Assembly: GCF_946885885.1 (NCBI RefSeq)
Contig: NZ_CAMPHN010000101.1
Span: forward strand, 1 to 15,556
DNA from: an uncultured Pseudomonas sp.
GTDB lineage: Bacteria > Pseudomonadota > Gammaproteobacteria > Pseudomonadales > Pseudomonadaceae
Reading direction: 5' to 3'
DNA: 15,556 nucleotides
This document shows positions 1 through 7,129 of this stretch, piece after piece. The stretch's first letter is position 1. Every line of letters begins with the position of its first letter. Made by a program: the position numbers and the translations under genes. A model generated the notes under the pieces. That model did no database searches and was not told the origin of the DNA. It worked only from the letters and a program-made list of their open reading frames with translations.

Positions 1-476
1 ACGTCGCCGAGGACGGTTTCGAGAACAACCCGCTGCTCGACGTGGTGCAGGCCATCGCCGACGCCGAAGGCGCGCCCGTGGTGCCGGTGTGTAACAAGAT
101 CGAAGCGGAAATCGCCGAACTGGACGACGGCGAGGAGAAGGACATGTTCCTCGAAGCCCTGGGCCTCGAAGAGCCCGGTCTCAACCGCGTGATCCGCGCC
201 GGCTACGAGCTGCTCAATCTGCAGACCTATTTCACCGCCGGAGTGAAGGAAGTCCGCGCCTGGACCGTGAAGGTCGGCGCCACCGCCCCGCAGGCCGCCG
301 CCGTGATCCACACCGATTTCGAAAAAGGCTTTATCCGCGCCGAAGTCATCGCCTACAACGACTTCATCCAATACAAGGGCGAGGCCGGCGCCAAAGAAGC
401 CGGCAAATGGCGCCTGGAAGGCAAGGACTATATCGTCAAGGATGGCGACGTCATGCACTTCCGCTTCAACGTCTGA
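1..476 (+). CDS. ychF: Redox-responsive ATPase/GTPase YchF, C-terminal part (5' truncated by window)
   Basis: This is the last 157 codons of YchF, an Obg-class P-loop NTPase (OLA1 family) that hydrolyses ATP and binds ribosomes in the cytoplasm. The reading frame begins at position 3 and is open to the window edge, so the GTG at 42 is internal and not the start. The first visible residues, [10 protein letters not shown], are the end of the G4-like N-V-x-E motif, whose Asn codon is cut by the edge. The helical region with ELDDGEEKD and [15 protein letters not shown] follows. The last ~85 residues form the TGS domain ([27 protein letters not shown]) and end in the family's usual [12 protein letters not shown]. 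Full-length YchF is about 363 residues. It converges with the regulator gene. Identification is by family recognition and is firm. Confidence 0.97.
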   Translation, partial: VAEDGFENNPLLDVVQAIADAEGAPVVPVCNKIEAEIAELDDGEEKDMFLEALGLEEPGLNRVIRAGYELLNLQTYFTAGVKEVRAWTVKVGATAPQAAAVIHTDFEKGFIRAEVIAYNDFIQYKGEAGAKEAGKWRLEGKDYIVKDGDVMHFRFNV

Positions 477-507
477 CTTTTAGGTTTCAAGCAACCTGAC
501 CCCCAGT

Positions 508-533
508 GCGCCATCCAACCGCGAGGATGGCGC
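508..533 (+). terminator. Stem-loop after ychF, probable terminator
   Basis: A perfect 9-bp inverted repeat, GCGCCATCC (508-516) and GGATGGCGC (525-533), encloses an 8-nt loop 31 nt after the ychF stop. No T-run follows. A second small palindrome, ACGGCG/CGCCGT (536-541 and 545-550), lies directly after it and before the convergent regulator stop at 561. Both could serve transcripts from either side. The structure is seen directly; terminator function is inferred from its place between convergent genes. Confidence 0.55.
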
Positions 534-560
534 TCACGGCGGCGCGCCGTCGTCGGGTGC

Positions 561-2390
561 TTAGTTATTGTGCGGATCGCTATCGGACACATTGGATTTG
601 CTCAAGCGGTAAGCCAACTGCGCACGCGATAGCCCCATCATGCGTGCCGCTTTGGCCAAGTTACCGCCACAGCGATCCACGGCTTCCCGAATCAGGCGCG
701 ACTCCAGGCTCTGCAACGAGATCGACTCGGATCGAGACAAGGCCAGGAATCGATCCAGCAGGCCACCTTCCGTATCGTCACCTCCCTCCGGCACATCCTT
801 GCCGTCGTCTTTCGCCAGACCGCCGGCGCTCCCGACGGAGTACACAAATTCGCTCGGCATCTGTTCGAACCGGAACAGATGCCGAAGGTCGATGGCATTA
901 TCGTCGTCGGCGGAAATGACGCCGCGCTCGACTAGATTCTGCAACTCGCGGATATTGCCTGGATAGTCGTAGTTGAGCAGCGCACGTACGGCCCTGGCCG
1001 TGAAGCCGGTGATATGGCGCTCATGCCGCTGGCTATAGCGCTGCAGAAAATAGCTGAGCAACAGCGGAATGTCTTCCCGTCGCTCGCGCAACGGCGGCAG
1101 GCGAATCGGAAATACGTTGAGGCGAAAGAACAGGTCTTCACGGAAACGACCTTGCCGCACCTCCTCCTCAAGCTCCACATTGGTGGCAGCCACCACCCTG
1201 ACATCAACCCGAATCTCCCGCGTGCCGCCGACCCGCTCGACCACCCCCTCCTGCAGGGCACGCAACAACTTGCCCTGGGACACCAGGCTCAGCGTTCCAA
1301 CTTCATCCAGAAACAGGGTACCGCCGTCCGCGCGCTCGAAGCGTCCGGGGCGGGAAGCGGTTGCCCCGGTATAAGCGCCCTGCTCCACGCCGAACAGCTC
1401 CGCTTCCACCAGGGTATCCGGGATTGCGGCGCAGTTGATCGATACGAAAGGAGCCCCCTTGCGCGGACTGATCTCGTGGAGCATTTGAGCAAACAACTCC
1501 TTGCCGACTCCGGACTCGCCGGAAAACAGTGCGGTCGCGCGGGTCGGCGCCACGCGCTTCAGTTGATGACAGCAGGCGTTGAACGCGGCCGAAATCCCGA
1601 CCATATGCGCGTTGTCGCCGACGGAGGGTGTGTCGGCAATCCCGGGAAGTTCGGCGATATCGCGGCCGGGAGCGGGATTGAACGCACTGGTGCTCAGGAA
1701 ATCCTCTCCATTGATGTAACGCAGGTCTTCGTCGACATCCGGCCACTCTTCAGCCGGCTTGCCGACGATACGACACACCTGCCCTCCGGCGGCGCGGCAC
1801 TCCACTTCACGGAAGATGACCAACCGCCCCAGTGTCGTGGACACGTAGCCCATTGCGTAGCCGAGCTGGGTCCAGCAGGCCGGTTCGGAACCCATGCCGC
1901 AGTGGGCAATGTGAGCGTCGACCTCCACCGAGTTGTGCCAGATAAATTCGCCGCTGTAGGTTCCCAGCGCGGCATCGAACTCCAGATGAACGGGCTCGAC
2001 CTTGACCATGCCTTCGAGTGCATGAAGCCGTGCCCCGGCAAGATAGGAAGACATGGGGCCCCGATCCGGCCAACGCGCCATGACCAGCTCAGCGTCGCGA
2101 ACGCCGGAAATATATCCGGTTCGGGTCAGCAATCCTCTTGCGCCATCCAGGCCGACCCTGGCGATCAACTGCTGGCGCAGCATCCCCAGCGCGGCGCTCT
2201 GCATCAGCACGACACGACGGTCGTCCAGCCAGATCCGACCATCGCCGGGCGAGAAGTGAACGAACTCGGCCAGTTCTTCGAGCGTCGGGGACACCGCATC
2301 GTTCTCGATTGCCCCGTCCCATCGCCACGCATGAGTCGATTCGTTAAGGCGAGAGATTTCGGCCAAGGATATGCGTTTGGAGGTTGGCAT
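561..2390 (-). CDS. Sigma-54-dependent aromatic-responsive activator, XylR/DmpR/MopR class
   Basis: This 609-residue cytoplasmic bacterial enhancer-binding protein has the family order: XylR_N/V4R sensor (~30-215), B linker, AAA+ sigma-54 interaction domain (~260-495) and Fis-type HTH (~565-597). Visible motifs are Walker A GESGVGKE (291-298), the sigma-54 loop as GAYTGA (338-343, Tyr in place of the commoner Phe), Walker B GGTLFLDE (356-363) and FREDLFFRL (416-424). In the sensor, Cys172, Glu195, Cys198 and Cys206 have the spacing (23, 3, 8) of the MopR zinc site. His123 and Trp151 fall where MopR's phenol-contacting His106 and Trp134 would be. A phenol-like effector is therefore inferred. 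The gene is divergent from the MFS-to-esterase operon, which it very probably activates. It is slightly longer than DmpR (563) because of a Gly/Asp-rich stretch before the HTH. The ATG at 2390 is the natural start; its Shine-Dalgarno sequence is weak. Confidence 0.95.
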   Translation of the reverse strand: MPTSKRISLAEISRLNESTHAWRWDGAIENDAVSPTLEELAEFVHFSPGDGRIWLDDRRVVLMQSAALGMLRQQLIARVGLDGARGLLTRTGYISGVRDAELVMARWPDRGPMSSYLAGARLHALEGMVKVEPVHLEFDAALGTYSGEFIWHNSVEVDAHIAHCGMGSEPACWTQLGYAMGYVSTTLGRLVIFREVECRAAGGQVCRIVGKPAEEWPDVDEDLRYINGEDFLSTSAFNPAPGRDIAELPGIADTPSVGDNAHMVGISAAFNACCHQLKRVAPTRATALFSGESGVGKELFAQMLHEISPRKGAPFVSINCAAIPDTLVEAELFGVEQGAYTGATASRPGRFERADGGTLFLDEVGTLSLVSQGKLLRALQEGVVERVGGTREIRVDVRVVAATNVELEEEVRQGRFREDLFFRLNVFPIRLPPLRERREDIPLLLSYFLQRYSQRHERHITGFTARAVRALLNYDYPGNIRELQNLVERGVISADDDNAIDLRHLFRFEQMPSEFVYSVGSAGGLAKDDGKDVPEGGDDTEGGLLDRFLALSRSESISLQSLESRLIREAVDRCGGNLAKAARMMGLSRAQLAYRLSKSNVSDSDPHNN

Positions 2391-2446
2391 AGCGACTACC
2401 CCAAAAAATTTCGAAAATCGTAACCCACCCGTTCAACCCGGTCCAC

Positions 2447-2471
2447 GAAATTGATCATATAAGAACATTTC
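2447..2471 (+). promoter_or_regulatory. Candidate activator binding site (UAS) for the divergent regulator
   Basis: An interrupted imperfect palindrome, GAAATTGATC - ATATAA - GAACATTTC, is centred near 2459, about 150 bp upstream of the predicted sigma-54 start. It contains TTGATCA, which resembles the TTGATCA(A) half-sites I recall for DmpR/XylR enhancers. The distance suits an enhancer acting through an IHF-bent loop. The repeat is seen in the sequence; assignment to the regulator is inference. No clear second copy was seen. Confidence 0.45.
2454..2459 (-). promoter_or_regulatory. Possible -10 element of the regulator promoter, overlapping the UAS candidate
   Basis: Read on the minus strand this is TATGAT, five of six matches to the sigma-70 -10 consensus, about 65 nt upstream of the regulator ATG. 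No good -35 hexamer stands 16-18 nt upstream, so the promoter would be weak or assisted. Its overlap with the palindrome at 2447-2471 would allow the activator to repress its own gene, as known for XylR. Weakly supported. Confidence 0.25.
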
Positions 2472-2531
2472 ACGACATCTTACGTTCAAGACTATTCCAT
2501 ACAAAAAATCGAAAATTATTTTTTTCTTTTA

Positions 2532-2544
2532 TATCAATAAGTTA
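2532..2544 (+). promoter_or_regulatory. IHF binding site
   Basis: TATCAATAAGTTA matches the IHF consensus WATCAANNNNTTR at every fixed position. It is preceded by an A/T-rich tract (about 2500-2531), as strong IHF sites usually are. It is centred about 73 bp upstream of the predicted sigma-54 transcription start, between the candidate enhancer and the core promoter. That is where IHF bends DNA in the XylR-controlled Pu promoter. The consensus match is direct; function is inferred. Confidence 0.7.
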
Positions 2545-2584
2545 AAAGCAACTTCCTTCGCCCATTCCTCATATTTTCCAGCTC

Positions 2585-2600
2585 TGGCTCGGACATTGCT
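2585..2600 (+). promoter_or_regulatory. Sigma-54 (-24/-12) promoter of the transport operon
   Basis: TGGCTCG-N4-TTGCT matches the sigma-54 consensus TGGCACR-N4-TTGCW at every fixed position except one (T for A after TGGC). The invariant GG (2586-2587) and GC (2598-2599) have the required spacing. It predicts transcription from about 2611 towards the MFS gene, giving a leader of about 135 nt. It stands opposite a sigma-54 activator gene and next to an IHF consensus, which strengthens the call. Confidence 0.82.
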
Positions 2601-2745
2601 TTTAAGGACATGTGAGTCGCGAATTAAGAATATCGGCAAGTTCCGAAACCATCGACTGACATCTACTTCAACAAAAAACGCGTGGATCGCAAGGACGATC
2701 GACACCACGTCAGACGCCATATCGATGGCGCGAGGAGATAGTGAA

Positions 2746-3966
2746 ATGAGCACACCGGATAGCGTCGGCGGCAAGGCCGTCTTGGTAACGGCTCACGTCG
2801 CCGGGTTGGTCGACATGGTGGCTCTTCCACTCTGGATCGGCGCCTTGATCCAGTACTACCACTACAGCCCCGAGCAAGCGGGGCTGACGGTCACGACCTT
2901 CCTTTTCGGCGCCCTCGTCGCCAGCCTGTACGTGGCCCCGCGATTCAATAGATTGCCGAAGCGGCTTGCCGCAGCTGGCGGTTATCTGGTCGGCGCACTG
3001 GCGTTCTTCCTGATCGGACAGCAGCCGCTGGAGGCGAGCGACCTTCAGTTGGTCATGCTTTTTCATGCCGCCGGCGGTCTCGGCGTCGGCTGCGCACTAT
3101 CGTTCGCACACGGCACCATGGGGCGTAGCGCCAACCCGCACAGGCTGTTCGGCACCGCCCACTTCGCCCTCGGCGTATTCGCCCTGGCGTTCCTGACTCT
3201 GGTACCGCTGGCGATCCAGCAGGTCAGCGCAACGATGCTATTCAAGATCATTGCCGCTGGCATGCTCGTTGCCGGCGTTTTGATGGCGATCAATTTTCCG
3301 GACGTGCCGAATGAGGCGACCCCGAGCCAGGCCGGCGGCAAGGCGTCGCGAGCCAAGATCCCGCGCACCGCGTGGTTCGTCATCGGCGTGGTGATGTGCC
3401 TTCAGCTCAACCAGGCGTTGGTCTTCAGCTTTGTCGAGCGCGTTGGCGTCGATCGTGGATTCGGCATCGCCGGCGTCAATGCGGCGCTGATTGCGCTGGG
3501 CTTTGTCAATCTGTTTCCCGGCGGGCTTGCGGCACTCCTGCAAAAGAGACTCTCGCCGATCATGGTGGGCACTGCCGGGCCACTCGGACAGGCCCTCCTC
3601 GCCCTGACCATTTTCAACTCGACCCACTATCTACCCTACGCGGTCGCGGCCGCCCTGTTCGTCTCGATGGCGATCTTCAGCCACGTCTTTCTGTTCGGAC
3701 TGCTGTCACGGCTCGACGTGAGTGGTCGAGCGGTGGCGGCCACGCCCGCGATGCTGATGGTCGGTTCATGCATCGGGCCCGCGCTGGGTGGCGCGATCGT
3801 GCAAGGCATCGGTTACCCCGGGCTGGGCTGGACGGCATGTGTGATCGCCGGTGTTGCAGTCGTATCGCTGCTGTCGGTACGCCGGCACATACAGCATGCC
3901 GACGCACCGACTCCGACCATCCCCTCATTCACCCCCCATACGTTGACGGAGTCGATTATCGAATAG
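2746..3966 (+). CDS. Major facilitator superfamily (MFS) transporter
   Basis: A 406-residue hydrophobic inner-membrane protein with about 12 predicted membrane segments and a polar central loop near residues 185-205 (PNEATPSQAGGKASR), the usual 6+6 MFS layout. I chose the ATG at 2746 because GAGGAG (2732-2737) stands 8 nt before it and the protein then enters the first helix quickly; upstream in-frame codons have no such site. It is the first gene after the predicted sigma-54 promoter. The stop is followed by a 71-bp gap before the DUF1302 gene. The substrate cannot be read from sequence. Because the operon seems aromatic-inducible, uptake or export of an aromatic compound is a reasonable inference. 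The C-terminal ~25 residues are polar, rich in Thr/Pro, and cytoplasmic. Confidence 0.85.
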   Translation: MSTPDSVGGKAVLVTAHVAGLVDMVALPLWIGALIQYYHYSPEQAGLTVTTFLFGALVASLYVAPRFNRLPKRLAAAGGYLVGALAFFLIGQQPLEASDLQLVMLFHAAGGLGVGCALSFAHGTMGRSANPHRLFGTAHFALGVFALAFLTLVPLAIQQVSATMLFKIIAAGMLVAGVLMAINFPDVPNEATPSQAGGKASRAKIPRTAWFVIGVVMCLQLNQALVFSFVERVGVDRGFGIAGVNAALIALGFVNLFPGGLAALLQKRLSPIMVGTAGPLGQALLALTIFNSTHYLPYAVAAALFVSMAIFSHVFLFGLLSRLDVSGRAVAATPAMLMVGSCIGPALGGAIVQGIGYPGLGWTACVIAGVAVVSLLSVRRHIQHADAPTPTIPSFTPHTLTESIIE

Positions 3967-4037
3967 ATCAAGCGCGAGTCCTGACGTCGAAAAAATCACA
4001 AAAATAACATTCGTTGTACTCGAAGGAGATAAAACAG

Positions 4038-5681
4038 ATGGCACGCAAAAAGTCAGCCTTGGTGATGCCCCGTACTGCGGTGGCCGCCGCGGTGGCCCTG
4101 GCCTGCGGACAGGCACAAGCATTCCAATTTGACACCGGCGATTCAGATTTCAAGGCCCGCTGGGACAACACCGTCAAATACAGCACGATCTACCGGCTGA
4201 ATGATCCGGACGCCAAACAACTGGCCGACTATGCCGCGGCCGGATCAGTGAGTGACGACGGCAATCGCAACTTCAAGAAAGGAATCGCCTCGAACCGACT
4301 GGACCTGCTCACCGAGCTCGACCTCGTGCATGAAGGCGACAAGGGTTTGCGCATCAGCGGCGCCGCTTGGTACGACGATGTTTACCAACACGGCAACGAC
4401 AACGACTCGCCGGCCAGCTCTAACAACCTGAGCGCCCGTTACGATCGGTTCACCGACAAAACCCGCGATGCGGTCGGTCAGGGCGGCAGACTGATGGATG
4501 CCTTCGTCTTCACCAAAGGCAACATCGGCGAGATGCCCGCCAGCCTCCGACTCGGTCGCCACGCCGTCATCTACGGCGAAACCCTGATGTCCGGCGCCAA
4601 CGGCATTGCCGGCGCCCAGGGCCCGGTCGACATCGTCAAGGCCGCCACCGTGCCCGGCGCGCAGGTCAAGGAGTTCCTCCTACCGACCAACCAGATCTCC
4701 GCGACCCTGAAACCGACCAGCGATATCACGCTTGGCGCCTACTACCAGTTCGAATGGGAAGAGTCGCCCTTCTTCGCCCCGGGCAGTTTCCTGTCGCCGG
4801 CCGATTTCCTGGGCGATTCCGAGTCCTTCCTGCCACAGGTGACAACGCGTACGGCCGACATGGCGCCGAAGAATGGCGGCCAGTGGGGCGCACAGATGCG
4901 CTTCACGTTGGGTGACGTCGAGTACGGTCTGTATGCCGCGAACTATCACGACAAGACCCCTTCGGCGGTTTACCTGAACATCGGCTCCAACCCGTTGGCA
5001 GGCGGAGCCATCATGCCGACCAGCTTCACCCACGTCTACCAGCAGGACATCAAGACATACGGCGTCAGTGCCAGTACCGTCATCGGCAACGACAACGTCT
5101 CGATCGAAGCCTCCGTGCGAGACAATCAGCCGCTGACCGGCGGCAGCGGCTTCGTCCAACCCACCACTACCCTGCTGGGCGGCCCCGCGTTCGACAACGA
5201 TGACAACCCCGCCTATGCCGTCGGCAAGACCCAGCACCTGACCCTGGTCGACATCCACATCATCCGACCCAATGCCTTCCTCAAGGATGGCGGCTCCATC
5301 GCCACCCAGCTCGACTGGCATCGCGTCGGCAGCGTCACCAAGAATAAGGAGGCCATCGACAAGACCACGACCCGGAGCGCCGCTCAGATCACCACCGCGT
5401 TCACCGCCGACTTCTTCCAGGTAGCCGAAGGATTGGACCTCTCGGTCCCGATCGTTCTGTCATACAACCTGTCCGGCCGCTCGCGCGTCTACTCCGGCTG
5501 GGTCGAGCACGGCGGCTCCATCGACGCCGGCCTCAACTTCACCTACCAGAACGTCTGGAAGGGCGGCGTCAACTACCACCACTTCCTGGGTAGCCGAGGC
5601 GTGGGCACGGGCGACGGACACTTCGACCAGACCCTGTGGGACCGCGACTACCTCTCCTTCAACCTGTCACGCGCCTTCTAA
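4038..5681 (+). CDS. DUF1302 family outer-membrane protein
   Basis: A 547-residue exported protein of the DUF1302 family (PF06980). The ATG at 4038 is preceded by GAAGGAGA (4022-4029), so an upstream in-frame start at 4014 is not used. A signal peptide of about 28 residues ends at AQA before FQFDTGD. The mature part has alternating polar/aromatic strands and recurring motifs typical of the family (KARWDNTVKYST, LRLGRHAVIYGE, GGQWGAQMRF, YGLYAANYHDK). It ends in SRAF, and a C-terminal Phe is usual for barrels inserted by the BAM machinery. A beta-barrel in the outer membrane is therefore inferred; the biochemical function of the family is not firmly established. It is followed after 22 bp by DUF1329, its habitual partner, implying joint function in moving or handling hydrophobic molecules. 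Confidence 0.9.
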   Translation: MARKKSALVMPRTAVAAAVALACGQAQAFQFDTGDSDFKARWDNTVKYSTIYRLNDPDAKQLADYAAAGSVSDDGNRNFKKGIASNRLDLLTELDLVHEGDKGLRISGAAWYDDVYQHGNDNDSPASSNNLSARYDRFTDKTRDAVGQGGRLMDAFVFTKGNIGEMPASLRLGRHAVIYGETLMSGANGIAGAQGPVDIVKAATVPGAQVKEFLLPTNQISATLKPTSDITLGAYYQFEWEESPFFAPGSFLSPADFLGDSESFLPQVTTRTADMAPKNGGQWGAQMRFTLGDVEYGLYAANYHDKTPSAVYLNIGSNPLAGGAIMPTSFTHVYQQDIKTYGVSASTVIGNDNVSIEASVRDNQPLTGGSGFVQPTTTLLGGPAFDNDDNPAYAVGKTQHLTLVDIHIIRPNAFLKDGGSIATQLDWHRVGSVTKNKEAIDKTTTRSAAQITTAFTADFFQVAEGLDLSVPIVLSYNLSGRSRVYSGWVEHGGSIDAGLNFTYQNVWKGGVNYHHFLGSRGVGTGDGHFDQTLWDRDYLSFNLSRAF

Positions 5682-5703
5682 AAATAAAAACGGAGACACC
5701 TTC

Positions 5704-7059
5704 ATGACCACATACGTCAAGACACTAGCTGCCCTGGTGGCCCTGACCCTGGCCGGCACCGCCCTGGCGGCCGTTTCGCCCGAAGAAGCCGCCAAGCTCA
5801 AGACCACGCTGACGCCGCTGGGCGCAGAGCGGGCCGGTAACGAGGACGGCAGCATCCCCGCCTGGACCGGCGGCTACACCCAGGCGCCTGCCGACTACAA
5901 GTCCGGCGATGTCCGTCCCGACTTCTTCGCAGGAGAGAAACCGCTGTACTCCATCACCGCCGAGAACATGGAGCAGTATGCGGACAAGCTGACTGACGGC
6001 ACGAAGGGCCTGCTGCAGAAGTATCCCGACTTCCGTATGGACATCTATCCGACCCATCGCTCGGCGGCGGCCCCGCAGTGGTATTACGACAACACCTTCA
6101 AGAACGCCACCAGCGCCAAGCTCACCGGTGATGGTTACAGGTTCGAAGGTGCCTATGGCGGCGTCCCCTTTCCGATCACCACCGATCCCAAGGAGATGTT
6201 TCTGAACCACCAGACGGCCTGGACCCGTGGCGAGTCGTCGATCAGCCCCTCGCGCTGCTTTACCGTGTCACCGAGCGGTAAGCTGACCATGGTCAGCGAC
6301 GGTACCCAGAACCAGCAGTTCCCATACAACTTCAAGGACGGCAGCCTGGAAACCTACAGCGGCTACTTCAACGTTGGCCACTACGTTCAATCGGCGCCGG
6401 CCTCGAAGGCGGGAGAATCCATCCTCGCCCATTTCCCCTCGGACGCCGACAAGAACATCGGCCTATGGCAATACCTCGTGGGTCAACGTCGCGTGCGGCG
6501 CGCGCCCTCCGTGTCCTACGACACCCCGGACTCGGTGACCTCGGGTGCCGGCTTCTTTGACGAAGCCTTCATGCAGTTTGGGCCGTATGACCATCACGAG
6601 TACAAGCTGATCGGCAAGAAGGAGATGTTCGTCCTCTACAACAACAACAGGGCCAATGCCGCCGATCCGGAAGAGATCTTCACCCCCAATTTCCTGAATC
6701 CCGACCTGGTGCGTTGGGAACTGCACCGCGTGTGGGTCATCGACGCCACCCTGGCTCCCGGCAAACGCCACGTCGTCCCCCATCGCCGCTACTACCTGGA
6801 TGAGGACACCTGGCAGATCCTGCTGGTCGACGGCTGGGACGCCCAGGGCCAGCTCTGGCGCATGACCTACACCCTGACCCAACTGGCGCCGGACGTTCCC
6901 TCGCTGGTAGCCAACATGGCCTGGGGTAACTACAACTTTCTGACCGGTGGCTACTACCTCAACGCCGCGACCAACGGCACCACGCAATTCCAGGTCGTGC
7001 CGCGTCGCCCGGACTCTTACTTCTCGCCCGATGAACTCGCCAACATGGGCGCCCGCTAA
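5704..7059 (+). CDS. DUF1329 family periplasmic protein (LolB-like carrier candidate)
   Basis: A 451-residue exported protein of the DUF1329 family (PF07044). The ATG at 5704 lies 22 bp after the DUF1302 stop, with CGGAGA as ribosome site. The signal peptide is ~22 residues (to ALA before AVSPEEA). Family hallmarks are the N-terminal LTPLGAERAGNEDGSIPAWTGG region (split here: LGAERAGN, GSIPAWTGG), PLYSIT, YPDFRMDIYPTHR, the central YGGVPFP and the RRVRRAPSVSYDTPD stretch. LolB-like lipoprotein-carrier folds have been reported for this family, so a periplasmic carrier for a lipid or hydrophobic ligand is plausible. There is no Cys after the signal peptide, so it is soluble rather than a lipoprotein. 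It is separated from the next gene by a 70-bp gap with a stem-loop. Confidence 0.9.
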   Translation: MTTYVKTLAALVALTLAGTALAAVSPEEAAKLKTTLTPLGAERAGNEDGSIPAWTGGYTQAPADYKSGDVRPDFFAGEKPLYSITAENMEQYADKLTDGTKGLLQKYPDFRMDIYPTHRSAAAPQWYYDNTFKNATSAKLTGDGYRFEGAYGGVPFPITTDPKEMFLNHQTAWTRGESSISPSRCFTVSPSGKLTMVSDGTQNQQFPYNFKDGSLETYSGYFNVGHYVQSAPASKAGESILAHFPSDADKNIGLWQYLVGQRRVRRAPSVSYDTPDSVTSGAGFFDEAFMQFGPYDHHEYKLIGKKEMFVLYNNNRANAADPEEIFTPNFLNPDLVRWELHRVWVIDATLAPGKRHVVPHRRYYLDEDTWQILLVDGWDAQGQLWRMTYTLTQLAPDVPSLVANMAWGNYNFLTGGYYLNAATNGTTQFQVVPRRPDSYFSPDELANMGAR

Positions 7060-7075
7060 CACGTCCATCGCGGTC

Positions 7076-7098
7076 TCCCGCCGCTCTATGCGGCGGGA
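7076..7098 (+). promoter_or_regulatory. Intercistronic stem-loop between the DUF1329 and YCF48 genes
   Basis: TCCCGCCGC (7076-7084) and GCGGCGGGA (7090-7098) form a perfect, very GC-rich 9-bp stem with a 5-nt loop, TCTAT. No T-run follows, so it is not a standard intrinsic terminator. In this 70-bp gap it could stabilise the 3' end of the upstream mRNA or cause partial termination, giving more DUF1302/DUF1329 than downstream inner-membrane proteins. The structure is seen; its effect is inferred. Confidence 0.6.
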
Positions 7099-7129
7099 AC
7101 ACTCGCTCGACAAGAGACCTGGAAACATC

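Noticed and set aside
477..560. Possible tRNA or small RNA after ychF
   Set aside because: Only two simple hairpins are present; no cloverleaf or conserved tRNA bases could be matched.
1014..2423. A 469-codon plus-strand open frame opposite the regulator
   Set aside because: It is a shadow of the well-supported sigma-54 activator, with no ribosome site and no family features.
2596..2745. Upstream in-frame extension of the MFS protein by 50 residues
   Set aside because: The extension would begin inside the -12 element of the sigma-54 promoter, upstream of the predicted transcription start. A good ribosome site precedes the ATG at 2746.
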